This document shows positions 7,816-16,028 of a stretch of 19,942 bases of DNA, one piece after another (positions within the stretch are counted from its first letter, which is position 1; each line of letters opens with the position of its first letter). Location: positions 1-19,942 of the forward strand of contig CAZLPW010000035.1 of assembly GCA_964561495.1 (NCBI GenBank), read 5' to 3'. Source of the DNA: CAZLPW01 sp964561495 (GTDB lineage: Bacteria; Fidelibacterota; Marinisomatia; Marinisomatales; UBA1611). The notes beneath the pieces were generated by a model that was given only the letters and a program-made list of their open reading frames with translations, was not told where the DNA came from and made no database searches. A program made the position numbers and the translations under genes.

Positions 7816-7844
7816 AAAAAAAAAGGCCCTTGCGGGCCTTTTTT
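7816..7844. terminator. Bidirectional rho-independent terminator
   Basis: A-rich tract 7816-7824, GGCCC (7825-7829), loop TTGC (7830-7833), GGGCC (7834-7838), then a T-run 7839-7844. The A and T tracts flank the stem symmetrically, so it can stop transcription of both convergent genes: the EF-hand flavoprotein gene ending at 7793 and the small Hsp gene ending at 7850. Confidence 0.9.
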
Positions 7845-7849
7845 AGTGA

Positions 7850-8293
7850 CTATTTTATTTTTACCACTTTTTCCTTTGGAATTGATTTTTCATCCTTATG
7901 AAGGGTGATGGTCAATACGCCGTCTTTAAATTCAGCATCAACTCGATCTTCATCAACTGTGTCAGGCAGACTGAATGATCTAAAAAATCGTCCAAGATGT
8001 CTCTCTCTGTGATAAAAATTTCCACTTTCTTCGTTCTTGGTCTCATTCTTTTTTTCGCCTGTGATTGTTAAAATAGAGTTGTTTATAGTTACCTCTATAT
8101 CCTTCTTTGCGAACCCTGGAATATCAGCCACTATGCTATAGTTAGTATCATTTTCTTTAATATCAGCTAGTGGTCTCCAAGAATCATATGAATTATCCAT
8201 TTGATCAAAGTTATCATTGAAGATACTGTTTATCATTATGTCGACATTGTCTAACAATGTTGTTGTTCTCGGTCTGTATTTTACTAGTGTCAT
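7850..8293 (-). CDS. Small heat-shock protein (Hsp20/alpha-crystallin family)
   Basis: 147 residues, normal for bacterial Hsp20. An N-terminal arm (1-40) is followed by the alpha-crystallin domain (about 41-135). This starts 'WRPLADIKE', includes 'YSIVADIPGFAKKDIEVTI' and 'LTITGEKK', and ends with the family signature 'FKDGVLTITL' (122-131). The C-terminal tail 'KEKVVKIK' takes the place of the I-x-I docking motif. It is an ATP-independent holdase that binds unfolding proteins in the cytoplasm. An AGGAGT site (8299-8304) lies 5 nt before the ATG. It is single-gene, ended by the strong terminator at 7816-7844. The upstream region contains no CIRCE element (TTAGCACTC-N9-GAGTGCTAA), so HrcA control is not supported by the sequence. 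Confidence 0.93.
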   Translation of the reverse strand: MTLVKYRPRTTTLLDNVDIMINSIFNDNFDQMDNSYDSWRPLADIKENDTNYSIVADIPGFAKKDIEVTINNSILTITGEKKNETKNEESGNFYHRERHLGRFFRSFSLPDTVDEDRVDAEFKDGVLTITLHKDEKSIPKEKVVKIK

Positions 8294-8586
8294 TTTTGAC
8301 TCCTATTTAGTTAATTGTTACAAACATATAAAGTCAATTATGATTCCAATTTAAATAGTCTGCAAAAATAATATCAGAATATGTATAAATGACATATAAT
8401 AAAAAATTTATTTTTTATTATATGTCAAAATAGCATATAAGGCTTTTTTTAAGATTTTATAGACTGTTTGTATATTTATTTTTATTTGTAAAAAAAATTA
8501 TCATTCTTGATGTAAAAAAATAGTTATAGAGATTAAGTTTGATGGTTTAATAATCATCAATAATTGTTGTAATCTAGGATATTATT
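8294..8586. other. AT-rich divergent intergenic region between the small Hsp gene and tldD
   Basis: 293 bp without a credible gene. It should hold the promoters of both divergent genes. On the minus strand TTGACT (8337-8332) and an overlapping TATGTTTG (8328-8321) lie upstream of the Hsp gene. The latter fits the Bacteroidetes-type -7 consensus TAnnTTTG, but no good partner -33 TTTG lies at the right distance, so I do not call a promoter. CATATAA occurs at 8325, 8393 and 8434, and inverted at 8418-8424. A perfect 36-bp palindromic element is listed separately. Confidence 0.6.
8391..8426. repeat. Perfect 16-bp inverted repeat with 4-nt loop
   Basis: GACATATAATAAAAAA (8391-8406), loop TTTA (8407-8410), TTTTTTATTATATGTC (8411-8426). 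All 16 pairs match. It lies about 100 bp upstream of the small Hsp start and 160 bp upstream of tldD, and does not directly follow any gene. An operator, a cruciform-forming site or a hairpin within a leader are all possible; a terminator is less likely from its position. Confidence 0.8.
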
Positions 8587-10033
8587 ATGAGATCAGATAT
8601 TAATTTAGAAAAACTACTTAGTTGTGTCGATGTTCCAGCGCAGTGGGTAGGTTTGAGAGAGGTTTATGAGTCCAATACGCCTCGAATGATTAGAGATGGT
8701 GTTCCAGTATCAAATCATTTTTCCAGTACACATGGTATCATGGTAGAGGTTTTGGTTGATGGCCAGTTTGGATACTATGGTACACCAGATATGAGTCCTG
8801 GGAGTATATCTAAAGCTGCTGAGAAAGCCTATTATCAAGCAAAGCTAGCCTCGAGATCTTCTACCTTTCATTTTGATGAGAGCGCTCGTCCTGCACACAA
8901 GGGCTCATATAGGTCACCATATGTTNNNNNNNNNNAGGACAGAGATATCTGCTGGTAGAATGAATTCACTTTTGCTAGAAGCGTATAAACACTTAAAGGT
9001 CTCTGATAAAATTGTAAGCGCATCATCATTATGTGAAATTATTGAAACAGAATTTCGATTTGTAAGTAGTAATGGAAGTGATATTAGCCAAAGTTTTTTA
9101 ATGCTAGGCTTTGACCTTAGAGCAACAGCTGCTGATGGCACTAATCAGCAGACTAGAACCTTTGGTGGAATGCGAGGCAATTGTAAGCAGATTGGGGTTG
9201 AATACCTTGATGAACTCGAGATCATGGCTCAAGCCAGTACGATAGGTGAACAGGCTTTAGAACTCCTAAATGCAGATGAGTGTCCAACTGGCGATTTGGA
9301 TATAGTTATAGCGCCTGATCAAATGATGCTGCAGATACATGAAAGCATCGGGCACGCTCTTGAGGTGGACCGTATTCTAGGAGATGAGCGCAATTATGCT
9401 GGATGGAGCTTTGTAAAGCTTGAGGATTTCGGAAAGCTTAAGTATGGGTCTGATGTCATGAATATTACCTTTGACCCTACTGTCTCTTCTGAGTTTGCAT
9501 CATATGCCTATGATGATGGAGGCCTAGAGGCAAAAAAGGAGTATTTAATAAAGGATGGTCTTTTAGTAAGAGGCCTTGGTGGACAGGAGAGTCAAATTCG
9601 TTCTGGCGTCCCTGGCGTCGCCAATTTTAGATCTAGTAGCTGGAACCGAGCTCCAATTGATCGTATGGCTAATATTAACCTCGAACCTGGAGAAAACACT
9701 TTTGAAGAGTTAATATCAATGGTTGAGAATGGTGTCTACATGGAGAGCAATAGATCCTGGTCTATTGACGACTATAGAAATAAGTTTCAGTTTGGCTGTG
9801 AATACGGAAGACTTATTGAAAATGGAAAGCTTACTAAAACTGTTAAAAACCCTAACTATCGTGGCGTGAGTACTCCGTTTTGGAATAATCTAAAAGCTGT
9901 TGGAGATATGAATTCTTTTGGTATTTATGGTACACCTAATTGTGGAAAAGGGGAGCCCAATCAGGTGATTAGAGTTGGTCATGCGTCTCCCGCATGTTTA
10001 TTTGAAAAAATACAGGTGTTTGGAGGAGCCTAA
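8587..10033 (+). CDS. tldD: Metalloprotease TldD, split by an assembly gap
   Basis: 113 residues precede a 10-N gap (8926-8935) and 365 follow. The frame is interrupted only by the placeholder length: the codon ends at 8925 and resumes at 8936, so the real gap must be a multiple of three. The post-gap part holds the zinc motif HESIGH (nt 9338-9355), followed by a Leu and Glu as in the family, and the conserved Cys in 'GTPNCGKGEP' (nt 9941-9943), a likely third metal ligand. Visible length (478) is near the family's usual size, so the missing stretch is probably short. TldD works with TldE in a heterodimer that degrades unfolded or modified peptides, as known for CcdA and microcin B17 in E. 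coli. The start ATG follows AGGA at about 8 nt. tldE begins 3 nt after the stop. Confidence 0.92.
8926..8935. other. Assembly gap (10 Ns) inside tldD
   Basis: Ten consecutive Ns, a conventional placeholder for a gap of unknown length. Reading frames on the two sides differ by one, which is explained by the arbitrary gap length and not by a mutation. Confidence 0.98.
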
Positions 10034-10035
10034 TA

Positions 10036-11358
10036 ATGAAGCAAGTATTTAATCAATTAAGTGAAAAATTATTTTTATTACTAAAGCCAGATGAATATCT
10101 GGTAGCATCATTTTATGGTGAGAATAGCCAATTTATTAGACTTAATTCTGCTACGATACGACAAACGGGTTTGGTGGATGATGGGAATTTCTCATTAAAA
10201 TATATGCACAATGGTAGAACCTGCACAGGAGAATTTACTTTATCAGGAAACTCTGATGTTGACTTCGCTCGTGGTAAACAACAGCTAGAGAGAATGCGCA
10301 CAGAATCTAAAGAAATTCCAGAGGATCCGTTTCAGGTTATTCCCTCTAACACAGACTCAAGTAATGAAATCACTACTGCTAATGGACTAAGTCGGGAAGA
10401 TGCTGCTGAAGCAATTTTGCCAGTAATATCTGGAGCCGATTTTGTTGGGATTTGGTCTAGTGGTAAAATTTTTCGTGGAAATTCAAATAACCTAGGCCAA
10501 AGCCACTGGTTTGAGACAGAATCATTTAGCCTTGATTATAGTCTGGTTACTGAAGAGCATCAGATGGTCAAGGGTTGCTTCGCTGGTACAGATTGGGACC
10601 AAAACGAATTTGAAAAATATGTAGGCCAGAGTAAGAAGAAGCTTTCTCTTTTAAACCGTAAGCCAGTGAAAGTAAAAACGGGAAAATATAGAACCTGGTT
10701 TGAGTCTGCTGCAGTTGCAGATTTTCTTAGCATGTTCTCATGGAACGGAATCAGCGAGGCCTCACTTAGGCAGGGATGTAGTGGTTTCGGACGGATGAGA
10801 CATGGGGATACTCGCTTATCAACTAAGTTTACTCTTTCTGAAGATTTTAGAAAAGGATATTGCCCTAAGTTTAATTCAGATGGAGAAATTTCTGATAGCC
10901 GTCTTACTCTCATTAATTCTGGAGAATTAAAGAATACATTAGTCAGTTCTAGAAGCGAAAAAGAATATGGCGTCAAATCCAATTTTGCAGCAAGTGGAGA
11001 ATATTTACGTTCCCCGGTTATGGAGGCCGGTACGCTAAATCAGAGTGATGTGGTTTCTAAAATTGATAAAGGATTATATCTTTCTAATATTCATTATCTA
11101 AACTGGAGTGATAATGCAGCAGGTCGGATTACTGGTCTTACTAGATATGCGTGTTTTTGGGTAGAAAATGGCGAGATTGTTGCGCCTATAGAGACCATGC
11201 GCTTTGATGATACTTTTTACAATTTTTTTGGAAAAGAGCTTGAAGATGTTGAAGACAGAGCGAGTGTAAATCCTGAGATAGAGACTTACGGAGGAAGGGA
11301 GCCTGGTGCGATTACATGTCCTGGGATATTAGTCGGATCCTTTGCATTGACGCTCTAA
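10036..11358 (+). CDS. tldE: TldE/PmbA, non-catalytic partner of TldD
   Basis: 440 residues with TldD/PmbA-family features: an N-terminal alpha/beta domain with 'NSATIRQTGLVDDGNFSLKY', a central 'KPVKVKTGKYRTWFESAAVADFL' and a C-terminal 'GREPGAITCPGILVGSFALTL'. No HExxxH motif is present, as expected for the E-type subunit, while the preceding gene has it. In E. coli both subunits are needed for the peptidase. The start is well set by GGAGGAG (10022-10028), which lies inside the end of tldD, 7 nt before the ATG. The two genes are clearly one transcript, and rmuC follows after 4 nt. Confidence 0.9.
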   Translation: MKQVFNQLSEKLFLLLKPDEYLVASFYGENSQFIRLNSATIRQTGLVDDGNFSLKYMHNGRTCTGEFTLSGNSDVDFARGKQQLERMRTESKEIPEDPFQVIPSNTDSSNEITTANGLSREDAAEAILPVISGADFVGIWSSGKIFRGNSNNLGQSHWFETESFSLDYSLVTEEHQMVKGCFAGTDWDQNEFEKYVGQSKKKLSLLNRKPVKVKTGKYRTWFESAAVADFLSMFSWNGISEASLRQGCSGFGRMRHGDTRLSTKFTLSEDFRKGYCPKFNSDGEISDSRLTLINSGELKNTLVSSRSEKEYGVKSNFAASGEYLRSPVMEAGTLNQSDVVSKIDKGLYLSNIHYLNWSDNAAGRITGLTRYACFWVENGEIVAPIETMRFDDTFYNFFGKELEDVEDRASVNPEIETYGGREPGAITCPGILVGSFALTL

Positions 11359-11362
11359 ATCA

Positions 11363-12463
11363 ATGGAGTTAAGCGGGTTAGTTTTTTTTATTGCTGGTTT
11401 TATTATAGGGGGTGGTTTAGTCTGGCTCGTTCGACAAAAAGATATAGACTTAGTTCAAAAAAACCAGAATAATTTGAAGCACGAGTTTGAGAGCCTTTCC
11501 AATAAAGTATTGCTAGATAATCAGGAGAAATTTCTTGATCTGGCTTCGTCTAAATTCTCTGATTTGTTACAAAACTCTGACAAACAGTTAGAAAATAAAA
11601 AAGAACTCATTGATTCCACTTTAAAAGAAATGAAAGATAATTTGGATAGTTTATCTAAGAACACAGTAGCTCTTGAAGGTCAAATGAAGGAGTCTAAGGA
11701 AAGTGTTGGAAAATTAACAGATACAACATCTCAGCTTCGCCAGATTTTATCTAGTTCACAGGCACGTGGCCAATGGGGAGAGAGGATGGTAAAAGATATT
11801 CTAGATTTTATAGGATTAGTCGAAGGTATTAACTACTCCCAACAAACGCAGATGTCGGACGGTAAAGACATACCCGATTATACTTTCTATTTGCCTGATC
11901 AAAAATCTGTTAATATGGATGTTAAGTTTCCACTGGTACATTATGAAAAATATGTTTCTGCTAAAAATGATTTAGAAAAAGATTCTGAGAAAAAGGCATT
12001 TTTATCTGATGTAAGAAAGCGAGTTAATGAAGTATCTAAACGCGGTTATATTGATCCAAAGGGAGGCACAGTTGATTATGTTCTTTTATTTATTCCTAAT
12101 GAGAGTATTTATGCATTCTTGAATCAAGAGGATCACGCTTTGATTGATTTTTCTTTAGAGAAAAAGATTGTGCTCTGTTCTCCAGTGACATTATATGCCT
12201 ATTTATCATTAATCCGTCAGGCTGTTTCAAACTTTTCGATGGAGAAGAAAGCAGGCGAGATGCAAGAGCTGGTAGGTGTTTTTAGAAAACAGTGGGATAT
12301 TTTTGTTGAAAAAGTAGATGCAATGGGTAAAACTCTAAATGCCTTAGGAAATCACTATGAAGAATTGAAAGGGACTCGTATAAGGGCTTTGGAAAAGCCA
12401 ATGGAAAAAATTGAAGGTTTAGAATTGGGTGATTTAGAAGAAGTAAAAGAGATTGAAGTTTGA
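11363..12463 (+). CDS. rmuC: RmuC-family DNA recombination protein
   Basis: 366 residues. An N-terminal membrane segment (about 5-23, 'GLVFFIAGFIIGGGLVWLV') is followed by a long charged coiled-coil region (about 28-130) and the RmuC domain (about 132-330). Hallmarks are 'SSQARGQWGERM' (131-142), 'IPDYTFYLP' (170-178) and 'NMDVKFP' (184-190). The E140/D172/D186-x-K188 pattern fits the proposed PD-(D/E)XK nuclease fold. RmuC limits inversions at short inverted repeats in E. coli; its biochemistry is little known. The ATG lies 4 nt after the tldE stop, with no clear ribosome site, so translation may be coupled. Placement after tldDE looks operonic, but I know of no functional link. Confidence 0.92.
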   Translation: MELSGLVFFIAGFIIGGGLVWLVRQKDIDLVQKNQNNLKHEFESLSNKVLLDNQEKFLDLASSKFSDLLQNSDKQLENKKELIDSTLKEMKDNLDSLSKNTVALEGQMKESKESVGKLTDTTSQLRQILSSSQARGQWGERMVKDILDFIGLVEGINYSQQTQMSDGKDIPDYTFYLPDQKSVNMDVKFPLVHYEKYVSAKNDLEKDSEKKAFLSDVRKRVNEVSKRGYIDPKGGTVDYVLLFIPNESIYAFLNQEDHALIDFSLEKKIVLCSPVTLYAYLSLIRQAVSNFSMEKKAGEMQELVGVFRKQWDIFVEKVDAMGKTLNALGNHYEELKGTRIRALEKPMEKIEGLELGDLEEVKEIEV

Positions 12464-12933
12464 TTATAGTTAATAAAATAATTATAAATGAAAAGCGTAA
12501 AATTTTTAGTAAAAATATTTTTTTTACTATCTTTCTTTATTTTTTAATTGTTTCATGTGTCAGCCCGCCAGAGCAAACTGATGGCCTTTTAGAGAATATT
12601 CCAGCAATAGTAAATGAATCTGACTATTTTTCTTTATCTATTTTAGCAGATGATTACACTGATAGCGTATCTTATGATCTAGAACTTATAGCTTCAGAGT
12701 CTGATATCTTGTTTACTACTTTTGTTTTAAAGGATCTTGATATTGATATTAAAGATTCGACGTATTTTACTATCTTAGCGGATCAGGGAGACACGATTCT
12801 ATTTTTACTGATTCAGAGTGAGGCTACACTCTATGGGGAAGACTCTGTGTCTGTTATCGGAGTGCCTGATATGATAATTTTTGATCCTGAGGAATTTAGT
12901 GGACGCTTAGAATATCAAATATTAAAAAAATAA
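12460..12933 (+). CDS. Small lipoprotein of unknown function with an uncertain start or frameshifted signal peptide
   Basis: As read, 157 residues from a TTG that overlaps the rmuC stop (TTGA). A Lys/Arg-rich n-region, a hydrophobic stretch (about 15-32) and the lipobox I-V-S-C (Cys33) show a lipoprotein signal. The mature part is acidic and beta-rich, with no family I recognise. There is no in-frame ATG before the lipobox. An ATG at 12488 in another frame encodes MKSVKFLVKIFF..., an excellent signal n-region, and ends at a TAA at 12545. One extra T in the T8 run at 12518-12525 would join it to the lipobox, putting Cys at position 24. Either the TTG start is real or the T-run has lost a base. 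The stop lies 1 bp from the stop of the convergent helicase gene. Confidence 0.7.
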   Translation: MIIVNKIIINEKRKIFSKNIFFTIFLYFLIVSCVSPPEQTDGLLENIPAIVNESDYFSLSILADDYTDSVSYDLELIASESDILFTTFVLKDLDIDIKDSTYFTILADQGDTILFLLIQSEATLYGEDSVSVIGVPDMIIFDPEEFSGRLEYQILKK

Positions 12934-12934
12934 G

Positions 12935-15907
12935 TTACTCTTCCCATGCGGGGCATAGAAAATCTTTATAGTCACAGTATTGGCAAGTGTATTTCTCTTT
13001 TTTTGTTTCGAATGATCCTGACCTGATTCCTTCAGCAACATCTCGGATTTTTTTTCTGCTCTTATCTAGTTCTTCATTGGAAAATGAATGAGAGGACACA
13101 GGGTCATCACCGTGACGTAAGAAATGAAGACTCGCTTTTCCAGGTGTTCCTTTAATATCTGAGACTGAATTATTAAGTATAGCTTCTGTATAGAGCGCCA
13201 TCTGAAGATTCTTTTCTGCTTTCTCTTTTTTGCGACTGGTTTTATAATCTATAATGTTAAGCAATCCGTCTTCATTATCAATTCTATCAATTTTTCCTGA
13301 AATGGTTACATTTATATCAGCCATAGTGTAAGAAAAAGTTTTTTCACGTCCTATAACAGTGGGTGGGTTTTCTTTTATATAGCTGAAATAATCACTTAGA
13401 ATTTCTTTGCCTTGTTTTTTGAATTCCTCGCCTCTTTGGCGGTATTCAAAAGAATCTTCTCGCCAATATTTTTGAAGTAATTCAAACAGCTTTTCTTTTG
13501 TTTGTTTTTGATTTTCTAATCCGTGAAACTCTTCTAATATGCTATGAATGATAGATCCAAATTCACCTGTTGCTCTAGTTTTTCTTTCAGGTAGTTTATC
13601 AACATATTTAAGTCTATATTTAAGAGGACATGAGTTGTATGTGTCGATTTTTGTGGAAGACAGGTGCAAGGCGTAAAGAGCCTGTTTTTGTTCTTGATTA
13701 TCTATTGGGTCTTCTGTGTGACTTTTTTCTATTTCTTCTAATATTTGTCTTGCATTTTCCATCTGATTAGCTGCGATCTCTCGATTCATGTCAGCCAATA
13801 ATTTTTGACGTTTTTTACTTAAGGAAATAGGTTTTTCTTGTGACATGTTCATGGTTTTAATCTCCATGGGTTGATGATTTAGTTTTTCTAGTTCTTTTGT
13901 AAATATAGATTGTCTTTTTGTAGGACCAAAAAGATAAAGTTGTTTTTCGGCTCTGGTGATACCTACATAAAACACACGTCGTTCTTCTTGCTGATGAATC
14001 TCTCGAAAAGAAGTATTTGTGTTTTGATCCCAAGCCATCCAAGAGCTGGGTAGACGATCAATAGTAGAGTGTCTTTCTAATCGAGAAGGAAAACTGCCGC
14101 TATATAGGAAGGGAATTATTACTATTGGAAACTGAAGGCCTTTACTTTGATGAATAGTCATAATCTTTACTGCAATATTTTCATTTTTGAGGTTAGGTTG
14201 TTCAGCATTTTTATTTGAGGACATAGACATAATTTCCATAAACTGGAGCCAGTCTAATAAACTTGCATTGCCGTCTTTATTTACGAATTGTTCAGCAAGG
14301 TTTAAAATCTCTCCAGCATTAGTTAAATTTAATCTTTGGGCATATCTGTATTTATTCCGAATATCTTTTATCTGACTTGAGTTTTTTATAACGCTTAAAA
14401 TCTTCCAAATAATCTCATCAACTTTTATTTTTTTATCCATTGATTCTTGTAGGATATTTATTGAATTTATTACAGAGTCAATTTCAGAAGAATGATTAAT
14501 GTTTTTATTTAATTCATCTAGCTTTTTATCCAATGTTGTTTTATTCATCTTTTGGAAGAAATCAGTTGTCCATTTATTTCCTAATCGCTGTCTTAAGATT
14601 CGGAATAATGATATTTCTGCGTGATTACCTTTAGATATTAGATGAGACCATGCTAATACATCTTTTACTATAGGGACATTAAAAAATTTCTCTATATGTA
14701 TATCGACAGGAATAGCTGACTCTTGCATCACACTGGCCGCGTCAGTTACATTACCCCATCCACGACATATTACAGCTATATCACCATAAAGAGCTTCTCC
14801 ATTATTAACCAATGAATGAATTAACTTAGGCAATGCGTCAAGTGTTTCAAATTTATTAGCTTGAATCCATTTTGGTTTTGGTCCTGATTGCGGATTTTCG
14901 GGAAGACATTTTAGGATTTTAGGAGTTCGGTCAGGGTTTTGACTAATTACCGCATTTGCTAGATCCAGAATTTCTTGGGTAGACCGTCTGTTTTCAATCA
15001 AAGTGATTTCAGCATAGTTTGGGTCAGATTTATATCGATTCCTAAAGTCGGAAATATTATAGTAATTGGCTCCTCGGAAAGAATAAATACATTGGTCTTC
15101 ATCTCCTACTACAGTAATGCTGGGTTTTTTATTTGCTATAAGGTTTATAATTTTATTCAGCGCATAGTTATTGTCTTGATATTCATCGATGAATATGTGC
15201 CTGCACTCTTTTCGAACTTTATTTAAAACTGATGGGTCATTTTTTAAAACTCTATAACAATCTAATATCATATCTCCAAAGTCTAAGGCATTGTTATTGG
15301 CTTTAGATTTTTGGAAAAAAGAGTAAGCTTCCACTAGATCATGTAATTGAAATGACACATCATCAAATCTGGTATTTTTATCATGTATACCAGGAAAATT
15401 TTGTTCAAACCATTCTTGAGAATTTTCAATATTTTTAATTTTTAATTTTAAATCAGATGGCGAAAGAAGTTCATCACTTACACGGTTGAAAAAAGGGATA
15501 AATGATTCCAGTATTGCTTTTTGAGGATTTTCAGAAAAAGATCGAGACTTTATAAAGTCCATCTCATTAAAGTGATTAATAAGAAAATATAGTATATCAG
15601 TATCATGCCAAAGTACATTGTTTACTCGTTCTTCTGGGCCATAGCGTCTCATGATTGAATGGCAAAAACTATGGAAAGTACCTACAAAGATAGATTCTGA
15701 TTTTCCACCAAGAATATTTCTAATTGTCTCTGTGGCTTCGGCAGTAGCCTTCTCAGTAAATGTAAGTAAAAGTACATTTTTTGGATCTATTTGATTTGTT
15801 AAAACAAGGTGCTTAATTCTATGTAGCAAGGTATATGTTTTTCCTGTTCCTGCGCCAGCGATTATCATTAAAGGAGCAGGAGGATGTTCAATGGCTTTAT
15901 TTTGCAT
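12935..15907 (-). CDS. UvrD/PcrA-type SF1A helicase with C-terminal Fe-S RecB-family nuclease domain
   Basis: 990 residues. Helicase motifs: Q2 of the Q motif, Walker A AGAGTGKT (17-24), LLLTFTEKA (46-54), Walker B IFIDEYQD (238-245), VGDEDQCIYSFRGA (267-280), ENRRS (305-309), TIHQSKGLQFP (584-594) and YVGITRAEKQLYL (647-659). The C-terminal part (about 750-990) is a PD-(D/E)XK nuclease: H788 in GSIIHSILEEF, D874 in GKIDRID and D887-Y-K889. C760 and C975/C978/C985 (C-x2-C-x5-C) match the AddB-type Fe-S cluster pattern. Such proteins process DNA ends, combining AddA- and AddB-like parts in one chain. A TAA two codons before the ATG fixes the start, so the protein begins at the Q motif without the usual 'LN..' residues. 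No partner gene is in the window. Confidence 0.93.
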   Translation of the reverse strand: MQNKAIEHPPAPLMIIAGAGTGKTYTLLHRIKHLVLTNQIDPKNVLLLTFTEKATAEATETIRNILGGKSESIFVGTFHSFCHSIMRRYGPEERVNNVLWHDTDILYFLINHFNEMDFIKSRSFSENPQKAILESFIPFFNRVSDELLSPSDLKLKIKNIENSQEWFEQNFPGIHDKNTRFDDVSFQLHDLVEAYSFFQKSKANNNALDFGDMILDCYRVLKNDPSVLNKVRKECRHIFIDEYQDNNYALNKIINLIANKKPSITVVGDEDQCIYSFRGANYYNISDFRNRYKSDPNYAEITLIENRRSTQEILDLANAVISQNPDRTPKILKCLPENPQSGPKPKWIQANKFETLDALPKLIHSLVNNGEALYGDIAVICRGWGNVTDAASVMQESAIPVDIHIEKFFNVPIVKDVLAWSHLISKGNHAEISLFRILRQRLGNKWTTDFFQKMNKTTLDKKLDELNKNINHSSEIDSVINSINILQESMDKKIKVDEIIWKILSVIKNSSQIKDIRNKYRYAQRLNLTNAGEILNLAEQFVNKDGNASLLDWLQFMEIMSMSSNKNAEQPNLKNENIAVKIMTIHQSKGLQFPIVIIPFLYSGSFPSRLERHSTIDRLPSSWMAWDQNTNTSFREIHQQEERRVFYVGITRAEKQLYLFGPTKRQSIFTKELEKLNHQPMEIKTMNMSQEKPISLSKKRQKLLADMNREIAANQMENARQILEEIEKSHTEDPIDNQEQKQALYALHLSSTKIDTYNSCPLKYRLKYVDKLPERKTRATGEFGSIIHSILEEFHGLENQKQTKEKLFELLQKYWREDSFEYRQRGEEFKKQGKEILSDYFSYIKENPPTVIGREKTFSYTMADINVTISGKIDRIDNEDGLLNIIDYKTSRKKEKAEKNLQMALYTEAILNNSVSDIKGTPGKASLHFLRHGDDPVSSHSFSNEELDKSRKKIRDVAEGIRSGSFETKKEKYTCQYCDYKDFLCPAWEE

Positions 15908-16000
15908 AGCTATTTATATGATCTATAGAAATTTAGCATATTAAAATATGGTAATCTTTTTTATAAAACTTTAAATATTCTTATTAAAATTTATTTTTTT

Positions 16001-16026
16001 AACCTTTTCTTTGATTTAAAGTCTAA
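16001..16026 (+). promoter_or_regulatory. Weak candidate ECF-type promoter of the sigma operon
   Basis: AACC (16001-16004) and GTCTAA (16021-16026), 16 nt apart, resemble the AAC-type -35 and TCTAA-type -10 elements read by many ECF sigma factors. The -10 lies only 2 nt before the ATG at 16029, which would require a leaderless mRNA or a start at the second Met (16041). The region is very AT-rich, so a chance match is quite possible. Confidence 0.2.
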
Positions 16027-16028
16027 AT

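Noticed and set aside
7801..7850. A small RNA gene between the flavoprotein and Hsp20 genes
   Set aside because: The hairpin is fully explained as a bidirectional terminator of the two convergent genes, with no room for a separate promoter.
8587..8958. tldD as a pseudogene or as two separate genes
   Set aside because: The break coincides with the N run, and both sides belong to one TldD protein with intact metal-binding motifs.
10560..10982. A 140-codon open frame on the minus strand within tldE
   Set aside because: It lies wholly opposite a clear TldE coding region, has no family features and no ribosome site; it is a shadow frame.
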